Shown here: piece by piece, positions 14,228-26,700 of the stretch | Layout: each line of letters begins with the position of its first letter | Position numbering within the stretch: position 1 is the first letter of the stretch | Assembly (NCBI GenBank): GCA_033439295.1 | Contig: JAVTLE010000001.1 | Location: 744,001-808,000 of the forward strand | Source: Deuterostichococcus epilithicus | Taxonomy: Eukaryota; Chlorophyta; Trebouxiophyceae; Prasiolales; Stichococcaceae | Length of the DNA: 64,000 nt | Reading direction: 5' to 3' | Notes under the pieces: model-generated | Told to the model about the DNA's origin: nothing | Seen by the model: only the letters and a program-made list of their open reading frames with translations | The model's database searches: none | Translations under genes and position numbers: made by a program

Positions 14228-17200
14228 GCTGGGCGACGACGTGCTCGCAGATTTGCTTCCGCAGTTGGAGCACCGCAGTGTGTGTTATGGGGCACAATAG
14301 GTGGAACAGCTTGAGACCCAAGATGAGATCGCAGCAGCAACACGCAATCCGGAGGTCGCGACAAATCTGATGCGAAGCGTATCACAAAGCGCAATGCAGG
14401 CTGCGCATCAAGGTGTCGCGTCTCGGAGTTGTTCGCAACCTCGTCCCACAATGTGCATGTCCCTTCTCCCAAGCTCGGCGCTGCTGCCGGACGGATTCAG
14501 ACAGCAGGATTGCATTTGATACGCACTGAAACAACCTGCACGGCGTGCTTGACGACTGGTCGCTGGCGCGGTTCATTTGAAAAAGACCGAGATCATTTCC
14601 TACCTCGGCATGTCCTCCAACGTTCTGTCGCAACCATGATCTCGAGGAGTAACATAGCACAAGGTCCATATGTTTGATGCATTCCGTGGGAGTCGCTCAG
14701 CGCACGGCGATGGGCGCAATGCGGCTGGCTCGCTGCAGTCACGAATTGCGGCGCTGCCATCTGACATGCGGCAGCGCATCCTCGATGTCGCGGTGGGCCC
14801 GAAAGACCTGTACGTACCCTGTGCTGCTTCGACATTGTGGGACGGCTGGTTGCGGATGCATAGCTGTCGCAATCATCTAGACGCAGTATCCGGCACATGC
14901 ACAGGACGTCACCAGTGACAGGGCGGCAGCGGCGGCGCCGCACAGCGCGCCGCGTACAGAATGGGGCTTTGTGCTTGACTTGCCTAGCGCATCTGATCTT
15001 GCTGCGGAGGCAGCCGCGAGAGTGGCGGCACGATTGGCCGCTCATCCGGGGACCGCCATCTCGTCAGGCGGGGACTCAGCTGCACCGCCGCCTCTGCCGC
15101 CACCGGCAGAGCCTCTGCAGGGCGGCCAGTCCGCCAGCCAGCCGTTGTTCCTCGGGCACCTCGAGGCCAGCCGGCTGTTCCACTGCCCCGACGCTGTTGA
15201 CGCCATGGCCGAGGCGTACGGCGCCACGGCCGCATTTGAGGGGTTGCAGGTCAGTTTTCCAGTTACCTGCACCTTGATCCGGACAAAGTCTCTGCATTGC
15301 ACATGGCGCTGCAGCTGTTCCACATGGCCGGCGCCTCTAGTGAGGAAGTCACCAGCATGATGCGAGGAGCAGCATCCGCAACATGAGCCGTGACGTGCTG
15401 CTGCATGATACACTACCATCAGCCAGATCGACACCGCGAAGCAGCCTGATCGGTCATCAAATGCTTCGAAAAGGGTCCAGAATTGCATGTGCAAGGAGAA
15501 GGTGCTGCCACGACCGTCTTGGAGCAGAAGTCCGTTTCTGCTGACCGCCACCAATCCCCTGCGCGGCCGCAGGGCTCGGCGGTGATGCCGCCGCGGCGGG
15601 CGTCGCAGGCGGTGGCGCTGGCGGATATGCGCGGCGGGCTGCGCGGCGCGCTGCGGGNGCCNGGTCGCGCGAGGCCGTGCGGCGCGGCATCGGCGCTGCG
15701 CGCGGGGGCGACTACGCGGCCGCTTTGAAGTGCTACCAACAGGTGGTCCTACTGGAGCTCATTTCGCGGGCGTGCTGCCAGTTTTGTGAACCAGGGCTAG
15801 GGTCACCAGGGAGGGACTGCAATAAACCAAGACACCTGGAATGGCTGAGACCAGCGTCCTGCATGTTCCCAGACGAATCACTGTTTTAGTGTTTCTGTGG
15901 CAGGCCCTCGAGCTGGATCGGCGCAATGTGGACGCGCATGTGGCGCGCGGCGCGGCGCTGGCCAACCAAAAGCAGTGGCCGCAGGCGATCGCCGCCCTGG
16001 AGACGGCCCTTGGTGCGCTGCTCTGCGAGTTCAGATTTTGGCTTGGATTGACCCCGCAGATACAGAGCCAGCAGCCTCCGGCAACACTAGAGAGCTCGAG
16101 GCTTGATCCACTGTAAAGCATAGCATCCAACTCCTCAGACTGTGTTGGATGGCGCGAACAGTATGGCTGTTGCCTGCAGAGATCGAGCCCGCGGACGAGA
16201 ATGCTGCCAAATACCTGGCGGCCATCCGGCAGCGGGTGCCAGCGGCGCTGCTGCCGCCGCCAGGTCGGTCCCCGGCCAGCGCCGCAGGCGTCAACTGGCC
16301 TGGCTCTACTCGCAGCCCCGGCAGGGCAGCCTCCAATGGGCCGAGGCCGGGGGCCGCTTCTCTTGGCTGGCCTGCCGCTCGTGGCGACGGCGCGGCTGCG
16401 GTGCGGCTGCAGGATGGCCTGCCAGCGATGCCGCGGCCTGCGTCGGCAGCGGTGGCGCCGGCTCAGGATAGAGCGGCCGCCGCAGCCGAGGCAGGTGCCT
16501 TCCTGGCTGGTCTGGAAGCCAAAGCCGGCGGCAGCAGGAGCGCAGCGCCTATAAGTGGCGCACCCCATGACGGTGCCGGTGCGGTCGTCTTTCTGGACCC
16601 GCTGCCCAGTGTTGCCATTATGTGCCGCACAGTTGGCGTGCCTCCCTGGCCCCTGCCTAGGGCCACCATATGACGGGGCCTCCGGGTCACGAAGCTTCCT
16701 TTTCTGCCAACCAGCTGATGGTGACATGCTCCCGTCGCACAGGCGTGCCCGTGTCTCCGAGCAGTAGCTCCGGCACGAGCGGCGATGCCGAAAGGCGGGC
16801 GACCGGCATGGACATGCAGCGGGCGCTGGCGTTGGTGTCCGACCACTATCGTTCCAGGAATGTGTTTGCCCTGCACAGCCGCCTACTGCTCGGGATGCCC
16901 TGGACTTCCTTGAACTGGCTCTGCTGGCGCGGCCGGCGCAGCTTTGGTGAAGCCGGCATACTGCCAGCTTGACGACATGTGCAAATGCTGTGAGTGTGAC
17001 CGCTTGCGGCATGATTCCGCCTGGGACCGGCAGCATTGGAATGTGTCGCGCAGGACGAAGACGGGCAAAAGGAAGAAGTTGAAGAAGAAAAAGCGGTGAG
17101 TGGCATCAGCATGCAGAGTGTCTGTCATGCAGCAAGCTTCAAAGCGGTTCCCTATCCACAGACCACCAATATATACATGCATGCCATGCAGGGACGAGCA

Positions 17201-17231
17201 GTCGGGCAAGAAACGCAAGCGCAGGACATGA
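14199..17231 (+). CDS. TPR-repeat protein, TTC14-like
   Basis: Supported exons: 14199-14279, 14739-14809, 14946-15249, 15609-15742, 15904-16012, from 16180 (end uncertain, up to about 16560), an exon around 16770-16860, 17054-17095 and 17192-17231 (stop TGA). The TPR core reads RGIGAARGGDYAAALKCYQQ, ALELDRRNVDAHVARG, ANQKQWPQAIAALETAL and EIEPADENAAKYL, close to the TPR pair of TTC14. The tail is low-complexity Ala/Ser/Pro and ends in a strongly basic Lys/Arg region (KRKKLKKKKR, then GKKRKRRT) resembling a nuclear signal, also seen in TTC14 proteins. I see no S1 RNA-binding domain, which animal TTC14 has. Two Ns and a frame conflict lie in exon 4. Role is unknown; RNA-related nuclear function is inferred from the family. 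Confidence 0.68.
15658..15662. other. Ambiguous bases with local frame conflict
   Basis: Ns at 15658 and 15662 fall in exon 4 of the TPR gene. The frame set by the acceptor at 15609 is not the frame that encodes the TPR after the Ns, so one or two bases are probably miscounted in the assembly here. Confidence 0.75.
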
Positions 17232-17729
17232 CCTCTGTTTCGGCGCCCCTTCCAGCCGTCAGCAATGAGGTTATGTTGCTGCGGGTCGCAGCGCGCAGCC
17301 GCTCCCGTTGCCCATGTGTAATTGAGGTCGATGTGTGCTCGTCCGCGCTTTCTGTCCAACGCTTGATCTGATATCGAGGTCTCCCGACGTTAAAGGCTTC
17401 GTTCGTTCATTGGGAGCTTGAATCCCTCTGGAATTTTTGCAAAGCTCCTTGCAAAGCTCCCCTCAAGGCACCTAAAATTAGGATCCCCCTAGTTGCATAA
17501 CGATATGTGGCCTCGGCTGCCTAGTCACTTATAGTCATGTGCGCCCAAGCTGGCGCAGACGATCGACAAAGCTGTGTCTGATCCGCTGGGCTCGGTTCTG
17601 GCCACATTTCAGCCTCGCCGCCGCACAAAGCATGCGTCTGGCGGGTCCGGACGGCACGCATTAGGTTGTTCAGCGCGTTTACCTTGTGCAGCAAACAGCG
17701 ACCTCAAAAAGCGCGCACACACTTAAATC
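17232..17729. other. Intergenic between TPR gene and PDR transporter
   Basis: The 498 bp hold the 3' flank of the TPR gene and the 5' flank of the transporter. A TGTAA (polyadenylation motif of chlorophyte algae) occurs near 17319, about 90 bp after the TPR stop. A short direct repeat (tgcaaagctcc) lies near 17440-17460. No gene was seen. Confidence 0.45.
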
Positions 17730-20700
17730 ATGGCGACCCAGGCGCCCGCAGACCCTGAGGCGGCCCGCGCAATTCCACCTGCGCCGGGAGCGACGATCGA
17801 TCAGACGGTTACCGGCAACGATGGCAAGCCCGCCACGAAGGAGGCTGCCGCCAAGGCAAAGCTCGAAAACGTTAAAAAAATCACCCTGCAGGCGATGGCC
17901 ACACAGGATGCCGACAACGCGAAGCTTCTGCAGCGTATTCGGGAACGCTTCGACAGGTGCGAACGCTCTCTCGCCGCCCGGGGCGGGCCGCGCGCTGTAG
18001 TAGCCAGCTGGCATGTGTTGGCTCCTGCACTTGGTGCAGCTGTGCTCTGCAGGTCGCCAGCCTGCGCAGGTGGTTAAAGTGCAGCAGATCGCAGTCACAG
18101 CAGCGCGTGGTGCCCCGCTCGGCACCTAAGACTATGTCATGCCTTGCCTAGGGCGGGGGTGCCAATGGCAACGACGGAGGTGCGGTTTGAGGACCTCAAC
18201 ATCGCCACCACGGTGTCCGTGGGCAGCCGCGCCCTGCCCTCGCTCACCAACGACATCATCAACATGGCGCTGGTGAGCACTTAAACCTCGAGTTTCATCA
18301 TGGCAGCCGGCGCCGGCTCGTTTCAAACGCCACGGACTGCATGCTGCTCAATTCATGCGGGTGCCCTTGTCTGATGGACTGACACGCTGCAACTTAATGA
18401 AAAGGAATTTCGGTCCGTTCCATTGTTCATCAAAGCCTCGTTGATCACTGTCATGGTTCGGCGCCATCATGACCACAGGCGCCGATCGCTGCGCTGGGCG
18501 TGAACCTGGCTAACAGGCGGCCATTCCAGATCCTCAAGGACATGAGCGGCGTGATCAAACCGGCAAGCGCCCATTGATTTCTGTTGCTCGAATCTGTCGA
18601 ACTCGTCTCTGGTTTTCGTATCGTGCATTCGGGTCGCCCTGGACATAGCAAAGCCCCTGCATGCCGAGTCGTCAAGCCCTGCACTGAACATTGCAGCTGA
18701 CGCTGTGCACCTGCTGCTGCTTGCCGCAGGGGCGCATGACTCTGCTGCTGGGGCCGCCCAGCTCGGGCAAGAGCACGCTGCTCAAGGCGCTGTCCGGGCG
18801 CCTGCACACCTCCGGCCTCAAGTACTCTGGCAAGGTGAGCTCCTCCCTCAACACTCAAGAACCAGCTGCCCTCCCTTTCACACCCGTCCTCAGTGCGCCA
18901 GGCGGATGACAGCCTCGCCTGTGCCCTCCTGCACGCTCGTGGCTTCCGGTGGTGAGTGCTGTCGACTGAAGCACCCGGCACATGACTGCCCAAGGTTTCC
19001 CATTCATGCAGGTGACCTACAACGGGCGGACCTTTGACGACTTCGTGGTGCAGCGCGCCTCCACATACATCGAACAAACAGATGAACACATCGCCGAACT
19101 CACGTAAGCGCCTCGCTTGACCCGCTTTTGCCAGACGTCGCCGCCATGTCTGCCCTCTTGACCAAGCATGTTGTAGGAACCACTGGGTTGTCCTATCCAT
19201 TCGCACCCAAGAATGGTTGTGGAAGACACAGACAATCCTCCTGCCAGCAGCTGCACCCTCCCTCAGGTAGCTAACGTCGTCGCTCCAGACACTGTTAGAC
19301 CGCAGCACACCGCCCGTGCCGCAGGGTGCGCGAGACGGTGGACTTCGCGGCGCGGGTGCAGGGCGTCGGCGTCAAGCCCGCTGAGCTGCAGGCGCTTATT
19401 GCCAAGGGCGGCGAGCCAGCAGAGCCCACCGAGGCCGAGATCCACGCATTCCTCGAGGTGAGACACTGCAGGCATTCATCAGATGCGGCAATCGGCAGTG
19501 ACGGAAACGACAGCGAGCAGCTGCACCCTCTGGCGTATTGCTTGGTAGCTTCCTCAGTCACAACCCTTTGCGCGAGCGCAGTCAGAGTGTAGCACACCTC
19601 TGATGCGCCTTGTCACAGATCTTCAGTTCGGCGGGCGCTGGCCACAGTGCAGCCCCCTCTAGTGCAGCCCCTCACGACACTCCTCTCGTGGCGGGCGGGG
19701 GCGGATGCGCATCGCGCACTGGCATCATCACGCTTACAAAAGGCTTGGCATGTGCTGATCCGGAACCGCAACACGTTGGCGGATGTTCCTGCAGTGATCG
19801 AGCTCCTCGATGCGCACAGGGCGAGGCGCTGCCAGGCAAGCGGTACAGCGTGGTGTCGGAGTACGTGCTTCGTGTGCTGGGCCTGGACTACATAGACGGC
19901 ACCTTTGTGGGAGGTGCGCTACAAATTGTTTTCGGAAAAATTTTAGAAGTATAAGAGAACTAGAAAAATAAGAATTCACCTGACTGCCTTGTGCTGTGTG
20001 CCTTGTACTGTGTGAATGACGTTGTTGGATATTTCCGCTGCATGCTGGGGCGGACTGCTCCAGCAGCATTGTTGCAGCCAGTGCGACACCGCAATTTCGA
20101 CGACACCTAGTGTCGTCATCCTATTCTGCCCAGCTGCATCGACGACACCTTTTCTGGTGCACCGCTGTAGCAGCCGCGCATGGTGTGCGCCGCTTGCCTG
20201 TCATTACCTCGGCTGTCGATTGATCACCTCTTGTGATCTTCTGACATGACAAGCGCAGGCCCCATGCTGCGCGGCGTGAGTGGCGGCCAGAAGAAGCGGC
20301 TGACAACGGCGGAGATGTTGGCGGGGCCCAGCAAGGTCATTTTCGCCGACGAGATTTCCACGGGCCTGGACTCCAGCACCACCTTCCAGATCGTGCAGTC
20401 CTTCCGCAACTTCGCACACACGCGCCAGGTGCTAGCAGCTGCCGGCCGGCTTCCCAGCTATCCCCCGGGGGCATCCCAGTTCCAGATGGCTGTGACTGGA
20501 CAGCTGCCTGGACCCGTGCGCAGCCTGGATGGCGCACCTTGTCCATGATGAGCCCAAGGGCAAGACTATGCCCAGCAACCCCGTGTCACGAGGCCCTTGC
20601 TGTTCACTTCAACTATCAAGCTGCTCAATCAAGGGCGGCGTCAGAGCGCCAGTCTCCTGTAATCACGCCCCATGCTGTCGAACACCGCTGTCTCCTCTCC

Positions 20701-23700
20701 CTCTGCAGGCGACCATCCTGGTGGCGCTGCTGCAGCCCGCCCCAGAGGTGTACAACCTGTTCGACGACATCATGCTGCTGGCGGAGGGCCACATCGTGTT
20801 CCACGGCCCCCGCGAGGAGGTCATGCCCTTCTTCAACTCCGTCGGCTTCCAGCTGCCCGAGCGGAAGGTGCGTCCTTGCTGACAACCCTTGGACCCCTTT
20901 GCCAGCGGCCAGCGGTGAGGTATAGATGCGCTCGCTGTTTGGGAGGTCTTGCCTTCTTCCAGACGGCAGTGTGCGGGCACACATCCGATCCTTGCCATGC
21001 ACCACAGCGGTGGTATCCGATGCTGTGTTCGCTGGGAGCCCCCCTTCTGCCAGCCCGCAGTCACACGACCGCCACTACTGCGGCGCGAGCTGACGGCCTT
21101 TGAGTGGGGATGCCGCTGCGTACCCGTGACTTAAGCCCTGTGTCTAGTTTCGACCTGTATCTGACTTGGTGCCGTGCTCGGTGGCGCGCAGGGCATTGCC
21201 GACTTCCTGCAGGAGGTCACCTCTCCCAAGGACCAGGCGCAGTACTGGTGAGGGCTCTATACTGAGGGTTGCAGGCGCCCGCATCGCTGCCCTCCGGGCC
21301 AGCGAGTGCCATCACAGTGGAGCACTGCGCGTCATGCTGTGTAGCAGGCACACACGCATGTTTACACGCCTGACTCGCGAGGCTGGTGCGCTGCGCCGAA
21401 TACACGAGGTCCCAACCTTGTGGCGTTCATATTGCCCAGAACAGCAAATGCACCTGCCGCTGAGGTGCCCCATGCCACCCCGCTGTATGCAGGGCTGACA
21501 CCGACCGCAAGTACAAGTTCGTGCCGGTGGCCAATTTCATCGAGGCCTTCAAGCATTCGCCGGCCGCGCAGCGCACGGCGGCCGCGCTCGCGACACCGCC
21601 CGAGATTCACCCCGAGGCTCCCGACCCCCTGGTGCGCCGCAACACCTGCTGCGCTGCAAATTTTACGCAATTCTGTGGTCATGTGTTGATGCAGGAGCAC
21701 GCCACATGACGCATGAGCTAGGGAGCCAGGCTTGCATTCGTGAGTCGCCTGGGCGAATTGGAACACCTGCAAGCGCAGATCTGCCTCGTGCACTGTTGCT
21801 GTCACGATGAACAACGTTTGTCAGAGGCTGGGCTATTGCGCTCAGCAGAAGCTGCCGAAGTGCAGATCAAGGACAAGTGGGGCAACTCGCAGCGCAAGCT
21901 GCTCAAGGCCAGCCTGCGGCGCGAGGGCACGCTCATCGAGCGCAACTACTTCATCTACATCTTCCGCGCGTCCCAGGTAGCTAACTACTTTAGTTAACAA
22001 CTGATGGCCGTGCTTCCTGCGCAGCTCGGCACCCATTCTCTGACTACCCCTGTGGCTGCCGCTCACTCGTCACACGTCCATGCTGCTGCTGTTCCACCAC
22101 GATGCGCTGCTCACATTGCCCCAGTCGATCGAAGCTCAAGGGCAGGGTCTCCCAGTCGTCTTCATGCACGGATGCAACGCCTGCAACATGCAGGTGGCGT
22201 TCAACGCCATCGTGGCGGGCACGCTGTTCCTGCGCACGCGGCTGCACCCCACCAACCTGGACGACGCCAACCTGTACCTGGCCGTCCTCTTCTTCTCCCT
22301 CACCTCCATGCTCTTCAACAACTGGGTGCGGTTTTATTGCAGCCTGCCTGGAATGCTCAGTGTGATCTTCTGCTGGCGCCCGCCGCAGCCGCGTGCTGCC
22401 CCTCTGAGCAGCACTTTGCCATGCTGCCTCCTGAGCAGGACGTCAGCCGAACTTCGTCTTGGTCAGCGCCAGTCAAGAATCTCTCGTTCTGGGAGAAGAC
22501 CCGCCGGCAGATCATAAACCTTTGTGACCCCCCAATGCTGCTTGCCTGCAGGCCGAGTTCGCCATCATCGGCGAGCGGCTGTCCCTGTTCTACAAACAGG
22601 TCCGAGCTCCGTCCCTGCAACAAGAAACCAGGGTCTTGCTCAGTGTCGATGTCTGCGCTGTTTTCTCAATACTGATATCTGCGACCTCGCCGCCCTCGCA
22701 CATCGCAACTGCTGCAAACGTACACCTTTCACCAGCGACTGTGCTGTCCGCCTGCTGACGTCCTTCCATCATCATGCAGCGCGACAACCTCTTCTATCCA
22801 TCCTGGGCGTTCGCTCTCCCAAACATCGTGCTGCTCCAGCTGCCGCAAGCCACGCTGGAGAGCCTCATCTGGAGCGTCATCACCTAGTGCGTCCCTTGTC
22901 AAACCTGGGAACCGAGATTTCACAGCGCCAGCCATTGGCGTCCCGCCATGCTGCACGACACAGCCACAGGCCGCGGCAGCAATCCCCTGCGTTGTATGTG
23001 CATCCGCCTCCAGCGGGATCCTGCGGCGCCTGTCGGGCACTTATCCACTCTGCTCCATTCTGCCGGCAGCTGGGTGGTGGGGCTGGCGCCGGAGGCCGGC
23101 CGCTTCTTCTTCTTCTGGTTGATGACCTGGTGCTTCCACGCCATGAGCGTGTCCATCTTCAGGTGCAAAACGCAACTGTCCCTCTCTGTTGTTCACATCG
23201 TGATGCGCATCGTGATCGCTCCAGGTGAGCTTGCCGGACGCCAGCAAAAGTGTGGAACCTTCTTGTGCTGCCGCCACGACGCCGCCTTGCCCTGCAGCAT
23301 GGCAGGCTTGAAAGTTCGTGTGTCCACAGACATGGTATGTGCACGAAAATATGACACGAATTTGCATGCCCTCCCGCAGGCTGTGCGGCGCGGCGCTGCG
23401 ACCGGCGACGCTGTCAGTCTCCGGCGCTGTGTTCTCCACCTGCATCCTGATGACTTTCGGCGCGTTCATCATGCCGAAGAAGACGGTGCCCGGCTGGTGG
23501 ATCTGGGTGAGTCCAGGATTTAGGGCTTCGCTTCATATCTCTGGGCTCTCATAGCAACGATGTCCTTTTTGCTGCCTTACACATACTCTCTTTCATGCAG
23601 CGCCTCTAATTCGCTGACGCTTTCAGGCGCCTAGCCTGCTATGGGTTCACAGGTCTCTACACGAATTGCAACGAGATCGAGAAGTGCATCCCCTTGTGCC

Positions 23701-26700
23701 TGCAGGCTTACTGGATTGACCCTATGGCATGGGCACAGCAGGCGCTCGCCATTAACGAGTTCACGTGCGTCTCAGCATTGCATCACCTCGGCAAATGTGT
23801 TTTGATGCGGCCAGAAAACTTGCAAACCGAGCTTCAAACTTGGTCTCACTGCTGCCTCGTCTGCCATGCTCAAGCCACCATGACTGCGGGGCCTTGGACA
23901 CCAAGGACCAAGGAAACCAATCACTGTCAGCGAGATATTGTCCGTCTGGCGCCGGTCCTGCGGCTACCATGCAACCCAGACGCCTGCATGTGAACACACC
24001 TCCTGACCGCCACGCGCCTGCCCCTAAGCAGGGCGCGGTGGCGGATTTAGGCAACTAATGCCGCATAGGGCGGCCCGACTGCAGTCGGACATATCACATA
24101 TCTCCTTGACGCTAAGCATCCTACACGCACAGGGCGTCGCGCTGGCAGATCCCGAACCCCAACGGCGTGCCCGGCGGGCCCACGCTGGGCCAGCAGCTGA
24201 TGCTGGATCACTCCTACAAGATGACCAACGCCTACAAGTGGGGCGGCGTCGGCGTTGTCGTCTTCACCACCATCCTCTTCAACGTGCTCATCTGGCTGGC
24301 GCTGGCCGTCCTCAAGGGTGCGTGTTGTTTCTGTGCATCTTCTGCCCCATCATAGAGGGAAGCCCATTTCTGTGATGCGGCACGTCAGCTCCAGCAGGTC
24401 GCTGCCGTTGCGCTCTGCTGTGTGGTCTCGTTTCTGGGCAAGCGGGGTGCCCTTCTGGCGCGCTGCCCTGCCGGCTTGAGTGTGAGGTTGCATGCGCACG
24501 GCAGCAGCGAGTGTTGGAACCACTTCATCGGCAGGCTTTGGGGCAGCAAGCTGCCCCAAAGTCGAAACTCACACGATCGAAGGCTGCTGCGTGCTCCCTG
24601 AAACAGACCTGAAGAAGCCGTCGGGCACCATGTCGGAGGAGGCGCTTGCCGAGAAGGAGGCCGCCGTGGCCGGCACCGGCGCCGACGCCGTTGCCGCCCG
24701 CGCGCACAGCTCCGCCCGCGACGTCGTCGCCTCCGGTCGCTCGCTGGCGGGCCCCGGCAGCCGCACCTCCCTCGAGGGCGGCGTCGCCGGCTCCGGTCGC
24801 TCGCTGGCCGGCGCGGTTGGCCGCAAGTCGGTCGATGCGCGGTCGGTCGCAACGTCGGCGCACTCGCTGGCGGGCGCCGTGCCGTCACGCCACTCGATGG
24901 ACGTCTCGCCCGCCTCCAAGCGCGACCTGGCGACCGTCTCCAGCAGCGACGACGACTCCGCCGAGAAGGTGCGCCCCACCTCTGATGAGCCTGGCCCAAA
25001 TGCCTCTCGAGTCATCGAGCAGCGTGGTGCCAAAACGGCGCCGATGTCCACGCTGTTATGTGATGGAACCCCATCTGCGTGGTGCAGCTTCAGCTCTAGC
25101 TGGTCGACAGGCTGCAGACAACAGTTGCTGGCCCTTTTTGTAATCTGCTGCATGCCGTCTGGTCCGTCTGGTCACTTGCGCCAGGCAGCAGCCCGGTCGC
25201 AGAGGAACGAACACATCGGCTCTCTCAACACGCAGATGGACAAGCCGGCGCACGACTCGGCCATCGACATCGTGAAGCTGAACAGCAACGGCAAGGTTGG
25301 CGCCGCCGACGGCGGTGCCAGCGCCAGCGCGCTGCCCTTCGAGCAGCTGTACATGGTGTGCCTTTGCCCGTCTTCTGTGCCATCGGTCCTCTGGTTGTCC
25401 ACTGGTCATGTTCAAAGTTCGATGGTTCGTTGTTCAATGGCTCACTGTTCCAGTGGGAACATGACAGCCACTGGCCTTACAGCAGACGCTGCTTGTCCAG
25501 ACCTTCCGTGCACTTACCCATAGCTCTGCCCGGTCGCTGATGGTGTGCTTTCTTTGTTTGTGGTGCAGACCTTCAACCACGGTACGATTCGCGGGAATTC
25601 CTGTCGCAATTCCAGGCCCGACGCCTGGTGGCACGAAATCCCTGCAGCTGCACGATGCCCTGCCAGCCTGCATCTCGCACATTACCCAGCACCTCCTGTA
25701 GTGCGCCACACGCGGCGCATCGCTTGCTGGCACACGCCAGCGCAGCCTCTCCTGCGCGCGCCGGCTATCTGCTCATCACCGCTCTATCAAGAGGTTGCAT
25801 TGAATGGCTGTGATGATGGCTCCATCTGGCCATATGCTCGCCCTGCTGTGCCGCAGTGTATTACAGCGTCGACCTTCCAGCGGGCATGGAGGAGCCCAAG
25901 GGGCAGCGCCCCGAGGACGCTGGCCGCCTGTCCATTCTCAATGTGCGCTCCCGGGATCGACAAACCTGGTCCTGACTGCAAAATGCAACACGTCACGACT
26001 GTAGCGCTTCTGAGTGTGTGTTGTAGCCGTCTGCCTCCTGTCCTGCCAGCCACACGCTCAATGCCTGCATAGCGTGCCCCAATAGTGGTGCCCTGATTCT
26101 TGAGCGCAGGACGTCAGCGGCGCCTTCCGGCCCAACATTCTGACCGCCTTCATGGGCGAGACCGGCGCTGGCAAGGTGGGCTGCTGTTAACCAGCAGCTG
26201 ATGGCCAGTGATGCCCGCTTTGCCTTACAATTTGCCTTACACAGCCTTCCGACTCGCACTGCCACTGCCAGCCATTCCTGAGGGGGAAGAAGAAGCAGCG
26301 TTTGCAATTGCCTCTTCATCCGGTCAACCATGAATATCTCAAGGGTTACATGGGTTATCATAACACCCTCAAACCCCGGCACCGCTGCAACCCACGAGAC
26401 CCAGCAGCAGTGCAGCCATTCCGTCGTCCAGGCACAAGTCGTTCTGAAAACTCTTGGCTGTCCCCCTGCAGACAACGCTGCTGGATGTGCTGGCAGACCG
26501 CAAGACCGGCGGCAAGATCGAGGGTGACATCCGAGTGAACGTGCGCCACCCCTCCTCAAACTGTAAACTCGTTGGTCTGACTGGCATACAATTGGTCAGA
26601 TGGACGTAGAACTGATCAGGCAGGGTCTGCAAATCATCCATATACAGTATGTGCCTGAGCCTGACGTTGGTATCTGGACTTGCACCGCAGGGCCACACCA

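Noticed and set aside
15759-17036. 425-codon minus-strand open frame opposite the TPR gene
   Set aside because: Cys/Arg/Ser-rich shadow translation without domains; TPR motifs are on the plus strand.
24385-24999. Arg-rich minus-strand frame opposite the transporter linker
   Set aside because: A reverse-frame artefact of the Ser/Ala-rich linker exon.
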